DNA of 10,207 nt from positions 1 through 10,207 of the forward strand of contig JAGHBF010000003.1 of NCBI GenBank assembly GCA_021161165.1. The letters are read 5' to 3'. Positions 1 to 6,195 of this stretch are shown in pieces (the stretch's first letter is position 1; every line of letters begins with the position of its first letter). Under the pieces are notes generated by a model. It did no database searches and was not told the origin of the DNA. It was given only the letters and a program-made list of their open reading frames with translations. Origin of the DNA: Candidatus Aminicenantota bacterium (lineage in GTDB: Bacteria; Acidobacteriota; Aminicenantia; S016-38). A program made the position numbers and the translations under genes.

Positions 1-705
1 GCATTAATTACGGGAGGAAGTAGAGGTATAGGCAAGGCAATAGCAGAAAGGTTAATTAAAGAAGGCGCTAAGGTCTGGATAGCTGATATTAACGAAGAAA
101 TGTTAAAGGAAACTGCTTCTGCTATAGGTGCTTATCCTGTTAAAATGGATGTTACCTCGGAAGAGGAAGTGATATCAGGGGTAAAAACTATTATTGAAAA
201 GGATGAGAAAATAGATTTTCTTGTGAACAACGCAGGCATAACTAAAGACGGTCTTCTTATGAGAATGAAGTTAAGTGATTGGGAGACAGTATTGAAGGTG
301 AATTTAACTGGGGCTTTCCTTGTTACAAGAGAGGTTATTAAGGGAATGATAAGAAGAAGAGAAGGTGCTATTGTAAATATAGCTTCAGTAGTAGGAGAAA
401 TGGGAAATGCTGGACAGGCTAATTACTCTGCCTCGAAAGCTGGTTTGATAGGATTTACAAAGTCAGTTGCGAAGGAGGTAGCCTCACGAAATATAAGAGT
501 AAACGCAGTTGCGCCTGGTTTTGTGATTACCCCTATGACAGAAAAATTGCCGGAAAAGGTGAAAGAGGAGTATTTTAAAGCTATACCACTGGGAAGGTTT
601 TCCACTCCTGAGGAGATTGCATCAGTAGTAGCCTTCCTTTTGAGTGATGAGGCTTCCTACATTACAGGTGAAGTCATAAAAGTCAATGGAGGACTGTATA
701 TTTGA
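1..705 (+). CDS. fabG: 3-oxoacyl-[acyl-carrier-protein] reductase FabG, 5' end cut by the window
   Basis: This short-chain dehydrogenase reduces 3-oxoacyl-ACP to 3-hydroxyacyl-ACP with NADPH, the first reduction of each round of type II fatty-acid elongation in the cytoplasm. The reading frame is open from base 1 and starts inside the first beta strand: the dinucleotide-binding glycine motif TGGSRGIG is read at about 10-33. By comparison with E. coli FabG only about seven N-terminal residues are missing, so the true start lies just upstream; the internal ATG at 100 is not the start. NNAG is encoded at 226-237, the catalytic Ser at 385-387, and Tyr and Lys of YxxxK at 424-426 and 436-438, with the usual 13-residue Ser-Tyr spacing. 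LLMRMK and the ending YITGEVIKVNGG are typical of FabG rather than of other SDRs. It is followed 21 bp later by acpP, the standard fab cluster order. Confidence 0.96.
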   Translation, partial: ALITGGSRGIGKAIAERLIKEGAKVWIADINEEMLKETASAIGAYPVKMDVTSEEEVISGVKTIIEKDEKIDFLVNNAGITKDGLLMRMKLSDWETVLKVNLTGAFLVTREVIKGMIRRREGAIVNIASVVGEMGNAGQANYSASKAGLIGFTKSVAKEVASRNIRVNAVAPGFVITPMTEKLPEKVKEEYFKAIPLGRFSTPEEIASVVAFLLSDEASYITGEVIKVNGGLYI

Positions 706-714
706 AAAAAATAT

Positions 715-722
715 AAGGAGGG
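715..722 (+). promoter_or_regulatory. strong ribosome binding site of acpP
   Basis: AAGGAGGG lies in the 21-bp fabG-acpP gap, four bases before the ATG at 727. It is close to a perfect Shine-Dalgarno sequence and one of the strongest in the window, in keeping with the high amount of carrier protein a cell needs. Confidence 0.85.
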
Positions 723-726
723 TAAA

Positions 727-972
727 ATGACAAAAAATGAAATTGCACAGAAGGTTAGGGAAATTATAGCCAGCAAACTTACAGTGGAAGAGTCCAAAAT
801 AGTTCCAGATGCAAAGCTAATTGAGGACCTTGGTGCAGATTCCCTCGATATTCCAGATCTCGTTGCAGATTTCGAGGAAACTTTTGAAATTGAGATACCC
901 GACGAGGATCTGGAGAAGATAGTTACAGTAGGAGACATAGTGAACTACATTGCTAAAAAGAAAGGATTATGA
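727..972 (+). CDS. acpP: acyl carrier protein
   Basis: This small acidic carrier of 81 residues holds growing acyl chains as thioesters on a 4'-phosphopantetheine arm. The attachment site is Ser39 in the motif LGADSLD, followed by a recognition helix and the IPDEDLEKIVTVGDIVNYI helices III-IV, all matching the usual length and pattern of bacterial AcpP. The helix after the Ser reads SLDIPDLV where E. coli has SLDTVELV, so a proline stands two residues after the conserved Asp; the acidic residue contacted by partner enzymes is kept as Asp44. The gene sits between fabG and fabF, its usual place, and its stop overlaps the fabF start (ATGA). A strong Shine-Dalgarno site precedes it. Confidence 0.97.
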   Translation: MTKNEIAQKVREIIASKLTVEESKIVPDAKLIEDLGADSLDIPDLVADFEETFEIEIPDEDLEKIVTVGDIVNYIAKKKGL

Positions 973-2216
973 AAAGGAGAGTTGTAGTAACCGGAATAGG
1001 AATTGTCTCTCCGATAGGAATTGGAGTAGAAGAAAATTGGAAATCTTTAAGAGAGGGGAAAAGCGGGGTAGGTAGAATAACCCGCTTTGACCCCTCTGAC
1101 CTCCCTACACAGATTGCAGGAGAGGTTAAAGGTTTCGACCCTCTTAAATGGATAGAGGCAAAAGACTCAAGGAAAATGTCTTTGTTTATCCAGTATGCGA
1201 TTGCTGCATCGGACGAAGCCTTTAAGATGTCGGGTCTGAAAATTTCTGAGGAGCTGGGAGAAAGAATGGGTGTTCTAATAGGAGCAGGAATAGGCGGTAT
1301 AAAAGAAATAGAAGATTACACTATAATTTTGAAAGAGAAAGGTTGGAAAAGGGTTTCTCCTTACTTTATTCCTTCAGCCATAATAAACCTTGCATCCGGA
1401 CATATTGCCATAAGATACAGGGCCTATGGACCCAATTCAGCTGTGGTTACCGCCTGCGCTACAGGAACCCATGCAATTGGGGAAGCTTTTAAAATAATCC
1501 AGAGAGGAGATGCAGATGTAATGATAGCAGGTGGTGCCGAGGGTACAATAACCCCGCTTTCTGTTGCGGGATTTTGCGCAATGAGAGCTTTGAGTACGAG
1601 AAACGATGACCCAGAGAGGGCTTCAAGGCCATTTGACAAGGATAGAGATGGGTTTGTGATGGCAGAAGGGGCAGGAGTTCTAATCCTTGAAAACTATGAA
1701 CATGCAAGGGCAAGAGGGGCAAATATAATTGCAGAAATTACTGGTTACGGTATGAGTTCAGATGCTTATCACATCACAGCACCTGACCAGAATGGTCATG
1801 GAGCTGCCAAGGCCATGAGAAATGCCATAGAAGATGCGGGGATTTCTCCTTCAGAGGTGGATTACATAAATGCTCATGGAACTTCTACTATATGGAACGA
1901 TAAAATTGAAACATTGGCTATCAAGAAAGTGTTCGGTGAACATGCTTATAAAGTGGCGGTGAGTTCCACAAAATCCATGACAGGACATATGCTCGGGGCA
2001 GCGGGTGCGGCAGAGGCTATTTATTCAATACTCGCTGTTTCAAGGGATTACATTCCTCCCACTATAAATTATGAAAATCCTGATCCCGAATGCGATCTTG
2101 ATTTTGTTCCCAACATGGGAAGGGAAGCAGAAGTGAATTATGCACTGTCCAATTCCTTTGGATTTGGTGGAACCAATGCTTCCCTTCTGATAAAAAAATA
2201 CAGGGAGGAAGAATGA
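969..2216 (+). CDS. fabF: 3-oxoacyl-[acyl-carrier-protein] synthase II (KAS II)
   Basis: This condensing enzyme extends acyl-ACP by two carbons from malonyl-ACP in type II fatty-acid synthesis. The length of 415 residues is normal for the family. The thiolase-fold active site is complete: nucleophile Cys163 in TACATGTHAIGEA, His303 in NAHGTST, Lys335 and His340 in SSTKSMTGHMLGAAG, and the glycine-rich gate loop NSFGFGGTNASL with Phe399. The Cys-His-His set separates it from FabH-type enzymes (Cys-His-Asn). The residues after NAHGTST (IWND) fall in a position that varies in the family. The ATG at 969 overlaps the acpP stop by four bases and is preceded by AAAGGA at a short distance, so translation is probably coupled to acpP. 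Cytosolic, acting on the product of the preceding gene. Confidence 0.97.
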   Translation: MKRRVVVTGIGIVSPIGIGVEENWKSLREGKSGVGRITRFDPSDLPTQIAGEVKGFDPLKWIEAKDSRKMSLFIQYAIAASDEAFKMSGLKISEELGERMGVLIGAGIGGIKEIEDYTIILKEKGWKRVSPYFIPSAIINLASGHIAIRYRAYGPNSAVVTACATGTHAIGEAFKIIQRGDADVMIAGGAEGTITPLSVAGFCAMRALSTRNDDPERASRPFDKDRDGFVMAEGAGVLILENYEHARARGANIIAEITGYGMSSDAYHITAPDQNGHGAAKAMRNAIEDAGISPSEVDYINAHGTSTIWNDKIETLAIKKVFGEHAYKVAVSSTKSMTGHMLGAAGAAEAIYSILAVSRDYIPPTINYENPDPECDLDFVPNMGREAEVNYALSNSFGFGGTNASLLIKKYREEE

Positions 2217-2767
2217 TTGCATTATTAATTTTATTGGGGCTTGCAGCCATTGTAATTTTGTGGTATTTTGCAACTTACAATAAGTTTATACGCCTTCGTC
2301 AGCAGGTTGAAAATGCGTGGGCGCAGATAGATGTTCAGTTAAAAAGAAGGCATGACCTGATTCCAAATTTGGTTGAAACAGTAAAGGGATATGCTGCTCA
2401 TGAGAGGGAAACTCTTACAGCAGTTACTGAAGCAAGGGCAAAGGCTACCTCAGCTAAGACCCCAGAGGAGTCAATAGAGGCTGAAGGAGAGCTTACCAGG
2501 GCACTAAGGCAACTACTTTTAGTTGTTGAGAATTATCCAAATCTGAAAGCCGACCAACATTTCCTGGAATTGATGGAGGAACTCAGAAATACTGAAAATC
2601 TCATAGCTTTTGCTCGCCAGGCCTATAACGACAATGTTATGATTTTCAATACGGCAATAAAGAGAATTCCTGATGCCATCGTTGCATCTCAGATGAAGCT
2701 AAAGGAATATCCCTTCTGGAAAATAGAAGAGGAAGAGGATAGGGAAGCTCCGCAGGTTAAATTTTGA
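2213..2767 (+). CDS. lemA: LemA family membrane protein
   Basis: This 184-residue protein has a single N-terminal membrane helix (about residues 2-19) followed by a soluble helical bundle. The hallmark LemA block is clear: YNKFIRLRQQVENAWAQIDV, then LKRRHDLIPNLVETVKGYAAHE and a later block FLELMEELRNTENLIAFARQAYND, and finally a VASQMKLKEYPFWKIEEE tail comparable to the family's usual FP...F ending. The exact function of LemA proteins is not settled; they are membrane proteins with a mostly helical soluble domain. The ATG overlaps the fabF stop (ATGA) and has a good GGGAGG site four bases upstream. The stop overlaps the TTG start of the M48 protease. LemA next to an HtpX-like protease is a known recurring pairing, so joint work at the membrane is a reasonable inference. 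Confidence 0.93.
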   Translation: MIALLILLGLAAIVILWYFATYNKFIRLRQQVENAWAQIDVQLKRRHDLIPNLVETVKGYAAHERETLTAVTEARAKATSAKTPEESIEAEGELTRALRQLLLVVENYPNLKADQHFLELMEELRNTENLIAFARQAYNDNVMIFNTAIKRIPDAIVASQMKLKEYPFWKIEEEEDREAPQVKF

Positions 2768-4320
2768 AGACCACATTCTGGGAAATCCAGAGAAAGAAAA
2801 AGAGGGCAATAACCCTACTTTTTATTATATTCTTCCCATTTTTCACCCTCTCTCTTTTTGGCCTTTTAGAGATTCTTCGGTTAACTTCATTTGGATTTTT
2901 GATAAGGGGAGCAAGTCCCTTAGAGCTGCTCTTACTTTCAGCTTTAGCTTCCATCCTGGTATACATTATTGGAATTGCAGGGGCCAGAAGGGAAAGAATT
3001 TTGAGATATCTTGAGATTTTAAAAGCTCAAAAGCCGGATAAAGATGACCTCAAGCATAAACAGGTTGAAAATGTTGTTAATGAAATGTCTGTCGCTGCCA
3101 CGGTTTCTCCTCCTGAAGTTTATATCATTCCGGTGCTTGCAAAAAATGCCTTCTCTGCTTTCAATATTATTGCAATAACAGAGGGAGCAGTTTCATCACT
3201 TGAGAGGGACGAGCTTCAAGGCGTAATTGCTCATGAGATGGCCCATTATTTAAACGGTGACTCTTATTACAAGGGAATCCTTTCAACCTTTGTAATGACC
3301 TTGAGTTTTTTCTCTTCAGCATCTTTTTATCTTGCAGCAGGCTCTTCTTCCAGGAGTAAGAAAAAGGGAATTGGAGGAGGGTTCTGGCTGGTTTTTATCT
3401 ACCTTATGTTTGTGGAATTCCTTTCCAGGTTGATAAATTCTTTGATTTCAAGAGAAATTGAAGAAAGGGCAGATGCTATGGCAGTACAGTTTACCCGAAA
3501 TCCTCTTTCCTTTGCCTCTGCTCTATGGAAGGTTTCGAGGGATAGAACAAGGGGTATCTCAGCCTTTAATAATCCAGCAATGGCTTCACTTTTTATAGTG
3601 AATCCCACCATAAAAGGAATTGATGAGATAAGCGGGTTTTTAGGGAATATATTTTCCACACATCCTCCTGTTAAAAAGAGAATAAAAACTATGCTTGAAC
3701 TTGCTGGAGTAGGAGAAAAAGAACTCATCGAGAAGGTGAAAGTATCCTCTCCGAAAAGGGAATGGTGGGTTGAAAAGGATGAAACGTGGTTGGGGCCTTT
3801 TTCCATGGAGGAACTTCTGGAAAAAACATGGATTGGCGAAGGAGTTAAGATAAAAGGGAAAACAGGAATTGTTACATTAAAGGAACTATTATCACGGTTT
3901 AAACCGACTGAGGGAAATTGTCCGAGATGCAACGGCCCTCTTTTCTATACTTATTATGAAAATGTACCCATTCTTAGATGCGGAAGGTGTGGAGGAATAA
4001 TAGTAAGAGAGGATAGGGTCTTAAGAATAATAGCCAGGGAAGAGGATAATTTGTCCGCTGAGGAAATTAAATACACAAAAAAAATTGTAGAAGAAAAAAA
4101 GGAGAAACTTTTTTCCTATGGAACAACTCCCAGGGCTGTGGACCCAACAGAGCCCTTAAGGTGTCCTTTTTGCGGGAAACCAATGCAGAGGAGATTTTTC
4201 AATTTTATAACATACACTCCGGTAGATTATTGTCCTAAATGTCGCCTTTATTTCTTCGATTCAGGGGAAATTGAAATGATAACTGCGGGATTAAAAAGAG
4301 TTAATATTCTTTACACCTGA
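2764..4320 (+). CDS. membrane M48 family metalloprotease (HtpX-like) with C-terminal GYF_2-like and double zinc-ribbon extension
   Basis: This is a probable zinc endopeptidase of membrane quality control, 518 residues long against roughly 290 for E. coli HtpX. Two membrane helices (about 16-40 and 52-72) precede the catalytic part. The zinc site is HEMAH at 157-161 (Glu158 catalytic), with the third ligand probably Glu233 in EIEERADAMA, and STHPPVKKRI at about 298-307 is the usual M48 closing motif. Two more hydrophobic stretches lie at about 170-192 and 206-225. The tail adds a GYF_2-like segment (WWVEKD...WLGPFSMEEL, about 334-375) and two zf-TFIIB-like ribbons with Cys386/389/406/409 and Cys467/470/490/493. 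An in-frame TAA at 2758 rules out an upstream start; TTG at 2764 overlaps the lemA stop (TTGA), and no ATG occurs before residue 108, past both first helices. AGGT at 2754-2757 is a weak ribosome site. The HtpX symbol itself is not certain. Confidence 0.9.
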   Translation: MKTTFWEIQRKKKRAITLLFIIFFPFFTLSLFGLLEILRLTSFGFLIRGASPLELLLLSALASILVYIIGIAGARRERILRYLEILKAQKPDKDDLKHKQVENVVNEMSVAATVSPPEVYIIPVLAKNAFSAFNIIAITEGAVSSLERDELQGVIAHEMAHYLNGDSYYKGILSTFVMTLSFFSSASFYLAAGSSSRSKKKGIGGGFWLVFIYLMFVEFLSRLINSLISREIEERADAMAVQFTRNPLSFASALWKVSRDRTRGISAFNNPAMASLFIVNPTIKGIDEISGFLGNIFSTHPPVKKRIKTMLELAGVGEKELIEKVKVSSPKREWWVEKDETWLGPFSMEELLEKTWIGEGVKIKGKTGIVTLKELLSRFKPTEGNCPRCNGPLFYTYYENVPILRCGRCGGIIVREDRVLRIIAREEDNLSAEEIKYTKKIVEEKKEKLFSYGTTPRAVDPTEPLRCPFCGKPMQRRFFNFITYTPVDYCPKCRLYFFDSGEIEMITAGLKRVNILYT

Positions 4321-4338
4321 TAAGGCGTTTTATATAAT
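4310..4338 (+). promoter_or_regulatory. predicted sigma70-type promoter before the TPR gene
   Basis: TTTACA at 4310-4315 (five of six with TTGACA) and TATAAT at 4333-4338 (a perfect -10) are separated by exactly 17 bp. Transcription would start near 4345, about 12 nt before the ATG at 4357, leaving room for the GGAGGA ribosome site at 4348-4353. The -35 box lies in the last codons of the M48 gene. This is the longest intergenic gap in the window, so a second transcription start for the downstream genes is plausible. It is a sequence prediction only, and chance matches are common in AT-rich DNA. Confidence 0.55.
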
Positions 4339-4356
4339 TCAATAAATGGAGGAAAA

Positions 4357-4959
4357 ATGAAGAGGTCAGAAAGACATAAGATTAAAAAAGATGAGTTTTC
4401 AACCTTCATGATCAGTTTTATTAAAGCTGTTTCACCATACTGGAGGGAATTAGCGGTTACTCTGGTAATAGTGTTGGTGGTATTAATAGCTGGATTTTCA
4501 TATAAGGCTTACATGCTGTCAAGAGAAAAGAAAGCCAATTTTCTTATAGGGAAGTATATAGCATCAGGCAAGGAACCTGTTCTTGAAAAGTTTCCCACTC
4601 CTTTTCCTCAGATGAAAGCTCTAATAAAGGCGGCTAAACTTGCGGATGAGAAAAAAAATGATAAGGCCATTGAAACAATTCGCAATACCCCCCATAAAGG
4701 AATCTTGCGTAACTATCTTTATTTTATGGAAGGAGAACTTCTTGCAGAAAAAGGAAACTGTGAAGAAGCTATAAAGGTGTGGCAAAAAGTTAATAACGAG
4801 GATGAGGATTTTCCATATGACGCTTTGCTTGCTCATATGGGAAGATGCCAGTTTAAGCTTGGCAAAGAAAAAGAAGCTATATCATCTTACAATCAGCTTA
4901 TTAGTTTGTATCCTGATAGTCCATATATTAGAGAGGCAAAATATAAGTCAGGACTTTAG
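4357..4959 (+). CDS. membrane-anchored tetratricopeptide repeat protein, YfgM-like
   Basis: This 200-residue protein has a positively charged cytoplasmic N-terminus (KRSERHKIKKDEF), one membrane helix at about 31-49 and a soluble part outside the membrane. The soluble part contains TPR-like helical pairs at about 115-147 (YLYFMEGELLAEKGNCEEAI) and 153-187 (DALLAHMGRCQFKLGKEKEAI, ending LYPDSPY), with a less clear pair at about 84-112. A lysine-rich KxDEF segment, a single helix and then TPRs is the layout of the YfgM/TPR_21 group, where E. coli YfgM works with the periplasmic chaperone PpiD at the Sec translocon. That role cannot be read from this sequence, and it could be a general scaffold. 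A GGAGGA site precedes the ATG and a likely promoter lies just upstream. Its stop (TAG) overlaps the ribosome site of the next gene. Confidence 0.75.
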   Translation: MKRSERHKIKKDEFSTFMISFIKAVSPYWRELAVTLVIVLVVLIAGFSYKAYMLSREKKANFLIGKYIASGKEPVLEKFPTPFPQMKALIKAAKLADEKKNDKAIETIRNTPHKGILRNYLYFMEGELLAEKGNCEEAIKVWQKVNNEDEDFPYDALLAHMGRCQFKLGKEKEAISSYNQLISLYPDSPYIREAKYKSGL

Positions 4960-4968
4960 GGGGATATA

Positions 4969-6195
4969 ATGGATAAAGAAGAACTAAGAAAGGAAATTTT
5001 AGAGCATTTTAACTCTCTACTAAAGAAAAGACAGGAGCTTTTAAGTAAAGGGTGGGAGAATTTTACCGAAACTGTGAAGAAGGCACTTGATGATTTCAAT
5101 CTTCATATTAAGGTAGACCTTTCACCGGAAGTACCGGAAAACATAGAGCCTATAATAAATATAATTCCTCTTGCCGGTGGAGAAGCAGTTAAGCCTTCCA
5201 ATACTGTTTATCTAATTGCTGGTGTAAGAAGTATGAGAGAGGAAGTGTCCCAAAGCCGATTAATAACCCATCTCCTTGAGGCTGTATCAAGACTTACAAA
5301 TAGAGTTCTATTATTTGTGGTAAAGGAAAATAACCTTATAGGCTGGGATGGGAGGGGATTTGAAAATATGGAAGAGTTAGACTTCAGAAGAATAGTAATA
5401 CCAGTTAGTTCTAAAACTACCTTAGGAAAGGTAATTGAATCCCATGAGATATATATAGGAGAGTTTCCAAAGGAAATCGGCGATGATAAAGTTATGCTTG
5501 CTCTTGGCGGGCAACGACCATCTCAGGTTTTAATATTGCCCATAGTGGTTAAAGGAAAACCCGTTGGCCTTGTGTATTGCGATGAATTACCTGATGAATC
5601 TACCATAAGAAATCCCGAAGAAATTGAAATTCTCGTGAGCTATGCAGAAGCAATGGTAGAGTTGCTTCCTGTTCGGAGTAAGTATCTGAAGGAAAAGAAA
5701 GAAAAGAAAGCTGCTAAATATGTTGTTGCTGAAGAAAAGAAGACCGAAACTTCTACGAGAGTTGGTGAAGATACCGCAAGAAGGATGCCAACATTAGAAG
5801 AGGAAATAAAGACTACGCCTGACGAGGAGTTAGAAGTAGTTGCAGAAGAAAAAGCGCCTGAAATTGTCGAGGTTGAGGAGGAAGAAAAGGTTTCAAGAAC
5901 TGAAACTGGCGAGATTCCCGCAATGACTGAGGAAGAGCGTAAATTGCACGAAGTAGCAAGAAGGAAGGCTAAAGTCCTGGTTTCGGATATAATGCTTTAC
6001 AATGCAGAGAAAATAGAAGAGGGAAAACGAAAGGGTAGCATTTACAACGAACTGAAGGATGAGATAAAGCTCGCTATAGAAATTTATAAAAGGAAGGTTG
6101 ACCCAAGAGTGAAGATTGATTATTTATACAAAGAGCTTCTTGATAAATTGGCAGGTGGAGATCCAACACTTCTTCAGGGATATCCTGGTGTATGA
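4969..6195 (+). CDS. uncharacterised protein: GAF-like domain, acidic linker, conserved helical C-terminal domain
   Basis: I do not recognise a named gene. The 408-residue protein begins with a charged helix (about 1-45). A GAF-like fold follows at about 85-235, suggested by SRLITHLLEAVSRLTNRVLLFVV, NLIGWDGRGFEN and QVLILPIVVKGKPVGLVYCD. A low-complexity Lys/Glu-rich linker (about 238-322) is probably disordered. The C-terminal helical block (about 323-402) has HEVARRKAKVLVSDIMLYN, EKIEEGKRKGSIYNELKDEI and YLYKELLDKLAGGDPTLL. I recall a similar C-terminal block in proteins from Acidobacteriota and related groups, but I cannot confirm this. No signal peptide or membrane helix is seen, so it is probably cytoplasmic. 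The AGGGGGA ribosome site (4958-4964) overlaps the stop of the TPR gene; its own stop overlaps the transglycosylase start (ATGA). A sensory or scaffolding role is only inference. Confidence 0.8.
   Translation: MDKEELRKEILEHFNSLLKKRQELLSKGWENFTETVKKALDDFNLHIKVDLSPEVPENIEPIINIIPLAGGEAVKPSNTVYLIAGVRSMREEVSQSRLITHLLEAVSRLTNRVLLFVVKENNLIGWDGRGFENMEELDFRRIVIPVSSKTTLGKVIESHEIYIGEFPKEIGDDKVMLALGGQRPSQVLILPIVVKGKPVGLVYCDELPDESTIRNPEEIEILVSYAEAMVELLPVRSKYLKEKKEKKAAKYVVAEEKKTETSTRVGEDTARRMPTLEEEIKTTPDEELEVVAEEKAPEIVEVEEEEKVSRTETGEIPAMTEEERKLHEVARRKAKVLVSDIMLYNAEKIEEGKRKGSIYNELKDEIKLAIEIYKRKVDPRVKIDYLYKELLDKLAGGDPTLLQGYPGV

Noticed and set aside
100..102. ATG at 100 as the start of fabG
   Set aside because: The frame is open upstream to base 1 and encodes the TGGSRGIG cofactor motif, so the gene is simply cut by the window edge.
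1872..1905. NAHGTSTIWND in FabF as an active-site change
   Set aside because: The residues after NAHGTST vary among KAS II enzymes and the catalytic Cys, His, Lys and His are all present.
3399..3932. A 177-codon open frame on the minus strand
   Set aside because: It lies wholly inside the M48 gene, has no recognisable domain and runs opposite a well-supported coding frame. The other minus-strand frames in the window are likewise antisense to real genes.
4077..4084. Run of eight A in the M48 gene as a programmed frameshift site
   Set aside because: The frame reads through into the second zinc ribbon without interruption, and no alternative frame gives a sensible product. A similar A run in the TPR gene near 4651 also lies in an intact frame.
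4321..4356. Rho-independent terminator after the M48 gene
   Set aside because: No stable inverted repeat followed by a T run is visible in the gap.
4965..4970. TATAAT as a promoter before the GAF-like gene
   Set aside because: It overlaps the ATG start codon and has no -35-like box 16-18 bp upstream.
5680..5935. Repetitive GAAGAA/AAGAAA stretch as a DNA repeat or CRISPR-like array
   Set aside because: It is low-complexity coding sequence for the Lys/Glu linker, with no fixed repeat unit or spacer structure.
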